From: Nocardioides luti | GTDB lineage: Bacteria > Actinomycetota > Actinomycetes > Propionibacteriales > Nocardioidaceae | Assembly (NCBI RefSeq): GCF_014212315.1 | Contig: NZ_JACKXE010000001.1 | Span: forward strand, 1,426,001-1,490,000 | DNA: 64,000 nt | Reading direction: 5' to 3' | In this document: positions 28,630 through 37,468 of the stretch, in pieces | Layout of the letters: each line of letters begins with the position of its first letter | How positions within the stretch are numbered: the first letter of the stretch is position 1 | Position numbers and translations under genes: made by a program | Notes under the pieces: model-generated | Seen by the model: only the letters and a program-made list of their open reading frames with translations | The model's database searches: none | What the model was told of the DNA's origin: nothing

Positions 28630-31035
28630 GTGTCCCTGACTCTCGTGGAAGCCCGCGCCCGCGCCGCCCAGCTCTCCGACGTGTCGTACGCCGTCGAGCT
28701 CGACCTCACCGACGAGGGCTCGTTCCGCTGCCGCACCACGGTCCGCTTCGCCTCGTCCGGTCCCACGACCTTCCTGGAGCTGGCGCGTGCCGAGGACCTG
28801 GTCGTCCGGGTCAACGGGAGCGCCGTCGAGCCGTCGTACGCCTCGGACCGCATCGCGCTGGAGGGCCTCCTCGAGCGCAACGAGGTGGTCGTGGAGGCCC
28901 GGCTGCCCTACGTCAGCGACGGCGACGGCATGCACGCGATGACCGACCCGGCCGACGGGGAGCGCTACGTCTCGGCGTACTGCGGCATGGACATCGCGCA
29001 CCGCGTCTTCGCCTGCTTCGACCAGAACGACCTCAAGGCGCCGGTCTCGCTGACCGTGACCGCCGACCCGGCGTGGACCGTACTGGCCAACGGCCTGCTG
29101 ACCTCCGTGTCCGACGACGGGGCGACCCGGACCTTCGCGACCACGCCCCCGATCCCGGTCGCGCTGTTCGTCGCCTGCGCCGGGCCGTGGCACTCGGTGA
29201 CCTGGGAGCACGCGGCCCTGCCCTTCGGCTGGCACGCGCGCCGCTCGCAGGCCGCCGAGCTCGACCGGGACGCCGCCGAGCTCCGCACCACCACGAACGA
29301 CTGCTTCGACCACTTCGCCGTGCTCTTCGAGGAGCCCTACGCGTTCGACTCCTACGACCAGGTCTTCGTCCCGGGGCTCAACTGGGGCGCGATGGAGCTG
29401 CCCGGCTGCGTGCTCTGGGCCGACGAGCTCCTCCCGCGCGGCGTGATCACCGACGGCGAGCGGACCGACCGTGCCACCGTCGTCGCGCACGAGATGGCGC
29501 ACATGTGGTTCGGCGACCTGGTGACGATGACGTGGTGGGAGGACACCTGGCTGCAGGAGAGCTTCGCCGACTACATGGGCTATCGGGTCGCGGAGGACGG
29601 GGCCGGCTTCGCCGGCACCTGGGTCTCGCACGAGGCGTCGCGCAAGCCCGGCGCCTACGAGGCCGACGAGCGCCGCTCGACGCACCCCGTGGCCCCCGAG
29701 GCCGAGGAGATCGTCGACGTCGCGACCGCGATGACGAACTTCGACGCGATCTCCTACTCCAAGGGCAACTCCGTCCTGCGCCAGCTGGTGACCTGGCTCG
29801 GTGACGAGGCGTTCCTGGCCGGGGTGAACCGCTACCTCGCCCGGCACCGCTTCGGCAACGCCACCCTGCGCGACTTCGTCGCGGCGCTCGACGAGTCCTC
29901 GGACCGCGACGTGCACGGCTGGGTCGACGTGTGGCTGCGCGCCTCCGGCTTCGACACGCTGCGCGTCACGCTCGACGGCGACGTCCCCGTGCTCGCCCGG
30001 GAGGGCCGGCGGCCCCACCGCCTCCGCGTGACGGCGTACGACGACGAGCTGGTCGAGCGGGACAGCCGGATGGTCGACCTCGGCGACGAGCCCGTCCGGC
30101 TCGACGACTGGGCCGGGCTGGTCGTGGTCCCCCACGCCCAGGGCGAGTCGTTCGCCCGGCTGCGCCTGGACGAGCGGTCCTGGTCGGCGGTCGCCGGCGG
30201 GCTGCACCGGATCGACGACGCCCTGACCCGTGCGGTGCTGTGGAGCGCCGCTCTCGACCTCGCGCACACGCGCGAGCTCTCCCCCGACGACTTCCTGGCC
30301 CTGGTCGCGACCAACCTGCCGCACGAGACGAACGCGACCATCGTCGGGTCGGTGCTGCGGCGGGTGCACCGCGGGCTGCTCGTGAGGCGGGTCCCCGCCG
30401 ACCGCACGGCCACGGCGGTCGACACCCTCGCCGCCGCCTGCGACGCGGGCCTGGCCGCCGGTCCGGACGCCGAGCTCACCACGGCCTTCACGCGCGGCCT
30501 GGCGGCCACGTCGCGGGACGCCGACCGGCTGCGCGGCTGGCTGGCGGACGGCCGCGCCGACTCCGACGTCGACCTCGACCCCGCCCTGCGCTGGACGGTC
30601 GTGCACCGGCTCGCGGAGATCGGGGAGCTCGACGAGGCGGAGATCGCCGCCGAGGAGGCACACGACACGTCGGCCTCCGGCGCCCAGGCCGCGGCCACCG
30701 CCCGGGCGGCCCGGCCGACCGACGGGGCCAAGGCGGCCGCGTGGGCCGCGATGACCGCGCCGGACGTGTCGAACCGGATGTTCAGCGCGCTCGCCCAAGG
30801 TCTCTGGTCACCGGAGCAGGCCGGGCTGCTGGCGCCGTACGTGCAGCGCTACCTCGCCGAGGGTCCCGCGCTCGCCGCCCGCGGCCAGGCCTTCTCGCTG
30901 GTGATCGGCTGGTCGTTCCCGACGGTGGCGTTCGACGCCGAGCAGGTGGCCGCGCTGCGGCACACCCTCGACACCGCCGAGGTGCCGACGGTGCTGCGGC
31001 GGTCCTGGGAGGACCGCTACGACGACCTCAGCTGA
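28630..31035 (+). CDS. pepN: M1-family aminopeptidase (PepN-like)
   Basis: 801 residues. Cytoplasmic zinc aminopeptidase. Zinc site HEMAH (287-291) with third ligand Glu310 in LQESFADYM; C-terminal ERAP1-like helical domain. The substrate-binding motif near residue 253 reads GAMEL where most M1 enzymes have GAMEN. GTG start at 28630 opens SLTLVEARARAAQLS, typical of actinobacterial PepN. The gene is on the opposite strand to, and inserted within, the glmU-prs-rplY-pth group. Confidence 0.92.
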   Translation: MSLTLVEARARAAQLSDVSYAVELDLTDEGSFRCRTTVRFASSGPTTFLELARAEDLVVRVNGSAVEPSYASDRIALEGLLERNEVVVEARLPYVSDGDGMHAMTDPADGERYVSAYCGMDIAHRVFACFDQNDLKAPVSLTVTADPAWTVLANGLLTSVSDDGATRTFATTPPIPVALFVACAGPWHSVTWEHAALPFGWHARRSQAAELDRDAAELRTTTNDCFDHFAVLFEEPYAFDSYDQVFVPGLNWGAMELPGCVLWADELLPRGVITDGERTDRATVVAHEMAHMWFGDLVTMTWWEDTWLQESFADYMGYRVAEDGAGFAGTWVSHEASRKPGAYEADERRSTHPVAPEAEEIVDVATAMTNFDAISYSKGNSVLRQLVTWLGDEAFLAGVNRYLARHRFGNATLRDFVAALDESSDRDVHGWVDVWLRASGFDTLRVTLDGDVPVLAREGRRPHRLRVTAYDDELVERDSRMVDLGDEPVRLDDWAGLVVVPHAQGESFARLRLDERSWSAVAGGLHRIDDALTRAVLWSAALDLAHTRELSPDDFLALVATNLPHETNATIVGSVLRRVHRGLLVRRVPADRTATAVDTLAAACDAGLAAGPDAELTTAFTRGLAATSRDADRLRGWLADGRADSDVDLDPALRWTVVHRLAEIGELDEAEIAAEEAHDTSASGAQAAATARAARPTDGAKAAAWAAMTAPDVSNRMFSALAQGLWSPEQAGLLAPYVQRYLAEGPALAARGQAFSLVIGWSFPTVAFDAEQVAALRHTLDTAEVPTVLRRSWEDRYDDLS

Positions 31036-31063
31036 GCGGAGGTCCGTCGGATCCGGTCACTGG

Positions 31064-32671
31064 TCACTGGTCACTGGGCGCGATCATCACCTGCGCCCAG
31101 CGTGGGCTGCCGAGCAGTGCCCTGCCGCTCGGGTGGGACAGGTTGAGCAGGAAGGCCTGCTGCCCCTCGCGCCGGCGGTCGTCCAGGATCCTGACGGTGA
31201 ACGACGCCTTCCTGGCACCGCGGGCGAAGCGCACCGTCCCCGAGGCGGGCACGAAGTCCTGGCCCGCCTCGGCCTGGCCGCTGCGGGTCGCGTACCGCAC
31301 GGTCACGGCACGGTCCGCCCGTCCGTAGCGGCGCAGCCGGATCGTGACCCGACCGTCGTCCTCGTCCACCGTGTGGTCGAACCCGCGGAAGGCGACCTGG
31401 GGTCGGGAGGTGTCCCGCAGGACCCACACGGTGGCGCGGTACCTGCGGCCGTGCCTGACCGCGCCGACAACCACGTCGCCCGAGACATCGGCGGGCTCGG
31501 TGTGGTCCCAGGAGCCCAGGTCGACCATGGTCGGCTTCGCCGCGCCCAGGTCGTAGACGAACGCCGAGGGCTCGTCCTTCCTCTGGAGCGCACGCCAGGT
31601 CCCGACCACGACGTCGCCGTCGATCTCGGTGCCCGACACGTAGGTCGAGGCCGCTCCGGCGACGTTGCCGAGGTCCTGCATGACCGGCTGGGGGGCGTCG
31701 AGGTCGTAGGCGAAGGCACGCAGCCTGCGCGGTGAGTAGATGGTCGACGTCCCGGCGACCACGCCGTCGTCGATCCGCACCCGGGTCCCGGTCCCACCGC
31801 GTTCGGGACGCTCCAGGGTGCCGAGGTTCTCCATGACTGGCGTCGGCGCGGCCAGGTCGTAGGCGAAGGGGTACGAGCGACCCGCCGCGTCGTAGGCGTT
31901 GCCGACGACGACGCTCCCCTCGACGTCCGTGGCCTCGCTGCTGAGCCCACCCAGGGTGCCCAGGTCCCGCATGACCGGGTGGTCGGCGGCCAGGTCGTAG
32001 GCAAAGGCGTGGACGTCGCCCGAGACGGTCGCGGAGCTGCCCACCACGATGGTGCCGGACACGGCCGTGGCCTCGCTGTGGCTCCCTCCGAGGGTGCCGA
32101 GGTCCTGCAGGTGGGGCTCGGCGGCGGTGGCGTCGTAGGCGAACGCGTGCGGAGCGAGGGCGGCAGCGTCCACCGACTCGACCGTGTCGGACTGGCCCAC
32201 CGCGATGCCCTGGTCCAGGTCGGCCACCTCGGTGGTGCGCCCGCCCAGGGTGCCGAGGTCCCGCATCACCGGCTCGGCGGCGGCGAGGTCGTAGACGAAC
32301 GCGTGGAAGACACCGGAGGGAAGCCTGGCCGACCCGACGACGAAGGGCCCGTCCACGTCGACGGCACCCGTGGCTCCCCCGCCCAGGGTGCCGAGGTCAC
32401 GCATCACCGGCTCGGCGGCGGCGAGGTCGTAGGCGAACGCGTGACGCCGCCCGTGGTCGGCGGTCGCGGAGCCCACGACGACGGAGCCGTCCACGGCGGA
32501 GGCCTCGCTGTTCCTCCCCCCGAGGGTGCCGAGGTCGATCCTCGTGGCGGTCGGGTGGGACGGCCGGTCCGGACGGCCGCCGGGTGCGGCTTGCGCGGGT
32601 GAGGCGAGCGCGAGGCCGGTGACGACCGTGGTGAGGACGACCGCGGACGCGAGACGTGGGTGGATCAGCAC
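31064..32671 (-). CDS. Secreted HAF-repeat protein with a C-terminal Calx-beta domain
   Basis: 535 residues. Signal peptide (~1-28, ending in PAQA), then about eight ~46-residue HAF repeats (DLGTLGG, SEATAV, VVVG, HAFAYDLAAAEPVMR), likely forming a beta-propeller, and a Calx-beta domain from about residue 440 (VDEDDGRVTIRLRRYG, AEAGQDFVPASGTVRF). HAF proteins are extracellular with no established activity. Two repeat units at 32243-32305 and 32381-32443 are 61/63 identical, showing recent duplication. GTG start with GGGGAG 7 nt upstream. It lies between prs and rplY. Confidence 0.88.
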   Translation of the reverse strand: MLIHPRLASAVVLTTVVTGLALASPAQAAPGGRPDRPSHPTATRIDLGTLGGRNSEASAVDGSVVVGSATADHGRRHAFAYDLAAAEPVMRDLGTLGGGATGAVDVDGPFVVGSARLPSGVFHAFVYDLAAAEPVMRDLGTLGGRTTEVADLDQGIAVGQSDTVESVDAAALAPHAFAYDATAAEPHLQDLGTLGGSHSEATAVSGTIVVGSSATVSGDVHAFAYDLAADHPVMRDLGTLGGLSSEATDVEGSVVVGNAYDAAGRSYPFAYDLAAPTPVMENLGTLERPERGGTGTRVRIDDGVVAGTSTIYSPRRLRAFAYDLDAPQPVMQDLGNVAGAASTYVSGTEIDGDVVVGTWRALQRKDEPSAFVYDLGAAKPTMVDLGSWDHTEPADVSGDVVVGAVRHGRRYRATVWVLRDTSRPQVAFRGFDHTVDEDDGRVTIRLRRYGRADRAVTVRYATRSGQAEAGQDFVPASGTVRFARGARKASFTVRILDDRRREGQQAFLLNLSHPSGRALLGSPRWAQVMIAPSDQ

Positions 32672-32751
32672 AGGAGCTCCCCGAGGGTGGTCGAGCGGGA
32701 CATGGTGTCCGATGCCGGCCGTCGGGGAAAGGTTCGCGGGAGGTGGGACGC

Positions 32752-33732
32752 CTACGCGTGCCCGTCGAACATGCTGGTGACCGAGCCGTCCTCGAACACC
32801 TCGCGGATCGCGCGGGAGAGCAGCGGCGCGATCGAGAGGGTCGTGAGCTTGTCGAACTGGCACTCGGGCGCGATCGGGAGCGTGTTGGTGACGATGACCT
32901 CGACCGCGGGGCTGTTCTTGAGGCGGTCGACGGCGGGGTCGGAGAGGATCGCGTGGGTGGCGGCGATGACGACGCCTGCGGCACCGTCGGCCATCAGGGC
33001 CTCGGCGGCCTTCACGATCGTGCCGCCGGTGTCGATCATGTCGTCGACGAGCACGCAGATGCGCCCCTCGACCTGGCCGACGACGCGGTTCGCGACGGTC
33101 TCGTTCGGCCGGTCGGTGCGGCGGGTCTTGTGGATGAAGGCCAGCGGGGCGCCGCCGAGGCGGGCCGACCAGCGCTCGGCGACCTTGATCCGGCCGGCGT
33201 CCGGGGAGACGACGGCGAGCTTCTCGCGGCCGTACTTCTCCTTGACGTAGTCGGCGAGGATCGGCAGCGCCATCAGGTGGTCGACGGGGCCGTCGAAGAA
33301 GCCCTGGATCTGGTCGGCGTGCAGGTCGACCGTGATCAGCCGGTCGGCGCCGGCCGTCTTGAAGAGGTCGGCCATCAGCCGGGCCGAGATCGGCTCGCGG
33401 CCACGGTGCTTCTTGTCCTGGCGGGCGTAGCCGTAGAACGGCATCACGACCGTGATCCGCTTGGCCGAGGCGCGCTTGAGCGCGTCGACCATGATCAGGT
33501 GCTCCATGATCCACTCGTTGATCGGAGCCGTGTGGCTCTGGATCACGAAGGCGTCACACCCGCGGACGGACTCCTCGTAGCGGATGTAGATCTCGGAGTT
33601 CGCGAACTCGTACGCCGACTGCGGCACGAGTCCGGTGCCGAGACCGGCGGCCACTTCCGCGGAGAGCTCGGGGTGGGCCCGGCCGCTGAAGACCATCAGG
33701 TTCTTCTCGGTGGTCCGCTTCATTCCGGTCAC
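32752..33732 (-). CDS. prs: Ribose-phosphate pyrophosphokinase
   Basis: 326 residues. Makes PRPP from ribose 5-phosphate and ATP for nucleotides, His and Trp. Flexible ATP site FYGYARQDKKHRGREPISAR, metal site DLHADQIQGFF, PRPP loop VLVDDMIDTGGTI. Start either GTG at 33732 or ATG at 33723 (KRTTEKN). glmU lies 71 nt upstream on the same strand, the usual pair. Confidence 0.97.
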   Translation of the reverse strand: MTGMKRTTEKNLMVFSGRAHPELSAEVAAGLGTGLVPQSAYEFANSEIYIRYEESVRGCDAFVIQSHTAPINEWIMEHLIMVDALKRASAKRITVVMPFYGYARQDKKHRGREPISARLMADLFKTAGADRLITVDLHADQIQGFFDGPVDHLMALPILADYVKEKYGREKLAVVSPDAGRIKVAERWSARLGGAPLAFIHKTRRTDRPNETVANRVVGQVEGRICVLVDDMIDTGGTIVKAAEALMADGAAGVVIAATHAILSDPAVDRLKNSPAVEVIVTNTLPIAPECQFDKLTTLSIAPLLSRAIREVFEDGSVTSMFDGHA

Positions 33733-33803
33733 GGTGCGTGGCTCCCTGGGTCGCCGGACGGGTGCGTCAAGGATTCTGCACCCACTTGGCCGCTCGGCCC
33801 AAC

Positions 33804-35276
33804 TCAGGAGCCGTCGTCGTGAGACACGTCTCGTTCACCCTCCGTTGCGGCCGCGGCCGCCTGGCCCTGGGCGGTGTCGGCGCGCTTGCGGAGCGCCCAG
33901 CCCTCGAGGTTGCGCTGCGGTCCGCTCGACACCGCGAGGGCCCCCGGCGGCACGTCCCGGCGCACCACGGTGCCCCCGGCCGTCCCGGCGCCGTCCCCGA
34001 GGGTCACGGGGGCGACGAAGGTGTTGTTGGAGCCGGTCTTGGCGTGCCTGCCGATCGTGGTGCGGTGCTTGGCGACCCCGTCGTAGTTGGCGAAGATCGT
34101 GCCGGCGCCGATGTTGGTGCCCTCGCCGATCTCGGCGTCCCCGACGTACGACAGGTGCGGGACCTTGGCGCCGTCCCCGATGACGGCGTTCTTGGTCTCG
34201 ACGAAGGTGCCGATCTTGCCGCCGGCGCCCAGCTGGGTGCCGGGGCGGAGGTAGGCGAAGGGGCCGACGGTGGCGCCGCCGCCGACGACCGCGAGCTCGC
34301 CGTGGGTGCGGACCACGCGGGCACCGGCCCCGACCTCGCAGTCCTTGAGCGTGGTGTCCGGGCCGATCACCGCGTCCTCGGCGACGACGGTGGCCCCGAG
34401 GAGCTGGGTGCCGGGCAGCAGCGTCACGTCCTGGGCGAGGACGACGTCGGCCTCGATCCACGTCGTGGCCGGGTCCATGACCGTCACACCGTCGCGCATC
34501 CAGCGGTCGACGATGCGGCGGTTCATCTCGGCGCCCGCCCGGGCCAGCTGGGCCCGGTCGTTGACGCCCTCGGTCTGCATGACGTCGTCGAGCGCGTAGG
34601 CGCCGACGGTCAGGCCGTCCTCGCGGGCGATCCCGATCGCGTCGGTGAGGTAGTACTCCCCCTTGGCGTTGTCGTTGCCGATCCGCGGCAGCACCTCGGC
34701 GAGGAACTCGGCGTCGAAGGCCAGGATCCCGGAGTTGATCTCGCGGATCTCCCGCTGCTCCGGGGTCGCGTCCTTCTCCTCGACGATGGCCTCGACGTCG
34801 CCCTCGTGGTTGCGGATCACGCGGCCGAGGCCGAACGGGTCCTCGACGATGCCGCTGAGGATGCTGACGGTGCGCTGGGCGGCCTCGTGGTTCGCCGCGA
34901 ACGCCCGCAGGCTCTCGCCCTGCAGCAGCGGGGTGTCGCCGTACGCCACCAGCACGGTGCCGCGCGCGGCGCCGCCGTCGAGCACGGCCTCCATCGCCAT
35001 GCGGACCGCGTGGCCGGTGCCGTCCTGCGTCTCCTGGACGGCCAGGACGACGTCGGGCACCAGCGACCGGATGTGCGCAGCGACCTGCTCGCGCTGGTGG
35101 CCGACGACGGCCACGATCCGGCGCGGCTCGACGGCCTGCGCGGCGGCCAGGACGTGGCCGACCATGCTGCGCCCCGCGACGGGGTGCAGCACCTTCATGG
35201 TCTTCGACTTCATCCGGGTGCCGCCCCCGGCGGCGAGGACGATGACGGTCAGGTCGTGCGGGGCAGGACGGGCCAT
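33804..35276 (-). CDS. glmU: Bifunctional GlmU (UDP-GlcNAc synthesis)
   Basis: 490 residues. N-terminal uridylyltransferase: VIVLAAGGGTRMKSKTMKVL, YGDTPLL, GEYYLTDAIG. C-terminal left-handed beta-helix acetyltransferase with hexapeptide repeats, catalytic-His region KHRTTIGRHAKTGSNN. Makes UDP-N-acetylglucosamine for peptidoglycan. The ATG at 35276 has AAGG 8 nt upstream; a GTG 6 nt earlier is possible. A tRNA-Gln lies just upstream. Confidence 0.97.
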   Translation of the reverse strand: MARPAPHDLTVIVLAAGGGTRMKSKTMKVLHPVAGRSMVGHVLAAAQAVEPRRIVAVVGHQREQVAAHIRSLVPDVVLAVQETQDGTGHAVRMAMEAVLDGGAARGTVLVAYGDTPLLQGESLRAFAANHEAAQRTVSILSGIVEDPFGLGRVIRNHEGDVEAIVEEKDATPEQREIREINSGILAFDAEFLAEVLPRIGNDNAKGEYYLTDAIGIAREDGLTVGAYALDDVMQTEGVNDRAQLARAGAEMNRRIVDRWMRDGVTVMDPATTWIEADVVLAQDVTLLPGTQLLGATVVAEDAVIGPDTTLKDCEVGAGARVVRTHGELAVVGGGATVGPFAYLRPGTQLGAGGKIGTFVETKNAVIGDGAKVPHLSYVGDAEIGEGTNIGAGTIFANYDGVAKHRTTIGRHAKTGSNNTFVAPVTLGDGAGTAGGTVVRRDVPPGALAVSSGPQRNLEGWALRKRADTAQGQAAAAATEGERDVSHDDGS

Positions 35277-35335
35277 GCTCACTACCTTGGCTCAGGAGGC
35301 TCGGACCTCGACTGGTTGCTCGCTGCGGACTCTCG

Positions 35336-35414
35336 CTCCCCGGGTAGGAGTCGAACCTACGTCGCTAGTCCTGATTCAAAGTCAGGCGGGCCCTGCCGGC
35401 AGACCAACCGGGGA
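35336..35414 (-). tRNA. tRNA-Gln (anticodon UUG)
   Basis: Minus strand: acceptor TCCCCGG with CCGGGGA, discriminator G73, anticodon stem CCTGA/TCAGG with loop CTTTGAA (anticodon TTG), and T-stem GTAGG/CCTAC around TTCGACT. Length is 79 nt because the variable region has about 9 nt and the D-arm junction has an extra base; CCA not encoded. Upstream of glmU on the same strand. Confidence 0.85.
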
Positions 35415-35477
35415 TTGCTCGGGGCAACCCTAAGGCGTGGGACGTCGGGCGGAGCGCCCACCGCCGGGTCGGCGCAC

Positions 35478-35498
35478 CTGCAGACGCGCCGACTGGGC
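35478..35498. repeat. Stray copy of the 32-nt repeat family
   Basis: CTGCAGACGCGCCGACT followed by GGGC, matching the core of the tandem repeat at 13984-14079. Lies between tRNA-Gln and the ATP-dependent ligase gene. Confidence 0.65.
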
Positions 35499-35523
35499 AC
35501 GGCTCCGCGGCTAGGGTCGGCTC

Positions 35524-36657
35524 GTGGACCTGCCCGTGATGCCTCCCGTCCAGCCCATGCTCGCCAAGTCGGTGGCCGGGATCCCCGACCCGGCCAAGCA
35601 CGGCGGCCTGTCGTTCGAGCCCAAGTGGGACGGCTTCCGCTGCCTGGTCTTCCGCGACGGCGACGAGGTCGAGCTCACCTCGCGCAACACCAAGCCGCTG
35701 ACCCGCTACTTCCCCGAGCTCGTCGCCGCGATCAAGGAGCAGCTGCCGGAGCGGTGCGTGCTCGACGGCGAGGTGTTCGTGGCGCTGCCGACCGAGGACG
35801 GCGGCGAGCGCCTGGAGTTCGAGGTGCTGCAGGAGCGGATCCACCCCGCGAAGTCGCGCGTCGACATGCTCGCCGAGAAGACCCCCGCCGGCTTCGTCGC
35901 GTTCGACCTGCTGGCGCTGGGTGACGAGTCGTACGCCGAGCGACCGTTCGCCGAGCGCCGCGCCGCGATGGAGGAGGCGCTGACGGGGCTGGACGGCCCC
36001 TGCTTCCTGACCCGCACGACCACCGACCCGGCCGAGGCGGAGGCGTGGTTCACCGAGTTCGAGGGCGCCGGGCTCGACGGCGTGGTCGCCAAGCCGCTGG
36101 GGGCGCCGTACCAGCAGAACGCCCGCACGATGCTCAAGATCAAGCACGAGCGCACCGCGGACGTGGTGGTCGCCGGCTACCGCGAGCACAAGACCTCGAC
36201 GCCCGAGCGACGGCTGCTCGGCAGCCTGCTGCTGGGGTTGTACGCCGACGGCGAGCTGCAGCACATCGGCGTCAGCGCCAGCTTCACCGAGAAGCGCCGC
36301 CACGAGCTGTTCGAGCAGCTGCAGCCCCTCGTCTGCGACATCGCCGACCACCCGTGGGGGCGTTGGCAGGAGTTCCTCACGGCCAACCCGGACCGGATCC
36401 CCGGCACCCAGAGCCGCTGGAGCGCCGGCAAGGACCTGTCCTTCACGCCGCTGCGCCCGGACCTGGTGATCGAGGTGAAGTACGACCACATGGAGGGCCG
36501 CCGCTTCCGCCACACCGCTCACTTCAAGCGCTGGCGCCCGGACCGCGACGCCACCTCGTGCGGCTACGAGCAGTTGGAGGAGCCGGTGAGCTACGACCTC
36601 GGTAGGATCCTGGGTGTCGAGGCTTTCTCGGCGAGGGAGGGCGATCACGATGAGTGA
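35524..36657 (+). CDS. ligC: ATP-dependent DNA ligase (LigC-type)
   Basis: 377 residues. Nucleotidyltransferase core with motif I EPKWDGFR, adenylated Lys34; motif III FVAFDLLAL; motif IV EGAGLDGVVAKP; motif V MLKIKHERTADVVV; then an OB fold. Length and lack of other domains fit LigC, a nick-sealing enzyme of actinobacterial repair. The LigD-type polymerase gene lies convergently 0.8 kb downstream; a ligC/primase-polymerase pair is adjacent in M. tuberculosis (Rv3731/Rv3730c). GTG start. Confidence 0.9.
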   Translation: MDLPVMPPVQPMLAKSVAGIPDPAKHGGLSFEPKWDGFRCLVFRDGDEVELTSRNTKPLTRYFPELVAAIKEQLPERCVLDGEVFVALPTEDGGERLEFEVLQERIHPAKSRVDMLAEKTPAGFVAFDLLALGDESYAERPFAERRAAMEEALTGLDGPCFLTRTTTDPAEAEAWFTEFEGAGLDGVVAKPLGAPYQQNARTMLKIKHERTADVVVAGYREHKTSTPERRLLGSLLLGLYADGELQHIGVSASFTEKRRHELFEQLQPLVCDIADHPWGRWQEFLTANPDRIPGTQSRWSAGKDLSFTPLRPDLVIEVKYDHMEGRRFRHTAHFKRWRPDRDATSCGYEQLEEPVSYDLGRILGVEAFSAREGDHDE

Positions 36658-37195
36658 GACGACGTACGACGTGGTGCTGCTCGTGGAGCAGGCCCTGACC
36701 GCGGCCGACGCGGCCCAGGTCCGTTCACTGCACGACGGGATCGAGGAGCCCGTGGTCTACCACGTGCTCCTGCCCCTGGAGGACGCCGCGGCGCGGATCG
36801 AGTCCGCGATGGGGTCGCTCTCCTCGGGCGAGGTGCTCGCGACGCCGGCGATGGGGATGAGCGACGTCGACCTCGACGCGGTGCGCCAGGACTGCCAGGA
36901 GCGCTCGGACGCCGACCTCGCCGCCACGCTCGCGGCCCTGCGCGGCGCCGGCGCCACAGCCGAGGGCCGGGTCGTCGGCGAGCCGCCGATCGACGCGCTC
37001 GCCGCCGAGGTCACCCGGGTCGACGCCCGCGAGGCGATCATCCTGACCCGCTCGCACGTGGTCGCCGAGTTCTTCCACGTCGACTGGACCTCCCGCGCGC
37101 GCCGCAAGATCGGCGTCCCGGTCCTGCACCTGCTCGAGCACGAGACCTTCGACGAGCAGGCCGGCGGCACCGGCGAGGGCGTCACGGGGCTCTGA
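36650..37195 (+). CDS. Conserved hypothetical protein (USP-like alpha/beta)
   Basis: 181 residues. ATG at 36650 with GGAGG 9-13 nt upstream; overlaps the ligase 3' end by 8 nt, so the two are co-transcribed. Alternating strands and helices, with EAIILTRSHVVAEFFHVDW and KIGVPVLHLL, recall a universal-stress-protein-like fold with Asp/Arg-rich loops, but no nucleotide-binding motif is clear. Function unknown. Confidence 0.8.
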   Translation: MSETTYDVVLLVEQALTAADAAQVRSLHDGIEEPVVYHVLLPLEDAAARIESAMGSLSSGEVLATPAMGMSDVDLDAVRQDCQERSDADLAATLAALRGAGATAEGRVVGEPPIDALAAEVTRVDAREAIILTRSHVVAEFFHVDWTSRARRKIGVPVLHLLEHETFDEQAGGTGEGVTGL

Positions 37196-37380
37196 GACCC
37201 CGGATTCTGTTACCGAACGCTGGACGAATCGTGGCCCGCACGTGGATCGGCTGTGTGTCGCGCGCCCCTAGTGTCGGAGACGTCGGAAGCTCCTTCACCG
37301 GGGTGGACGACTGAAGGTCCGACGGGGGTCCATGGGGTCCCGAGTGCGACGTCCCGAGCGTCGAGCGACCTGTGACGAGG

Positions 37381-37419
37381 GACCCGTTCGGCGCTTCTGG
37401 GGGGGAGCGCCGGCGGGTC
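37381..37419. terminator. Bidirectional terminator hairpin
   Basis: GACCCG-TT-CGGCGCT pairs with AGCGCCG-G-CGGGTC across a 10-nt G-rich loop. Lies in the 273-nt gap between the convergent USP-like (+) and LigD-polymerase (-) genes, so it could stop both transcripts. The rest of the gap shows nothing clear. Confidence 0.55.
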
Positions 37420-37468
37420 CTCTGTCATGTCCGGGCCCGTGTCGTGGGGGTCCGGGCCCGGCGCCGCG

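Noticed and set aside
37196..37468. Small ORFs in the convergent gap
   Set aside because: No binding site or family wording; region is a terminator hairpin plus unassigned sequence.
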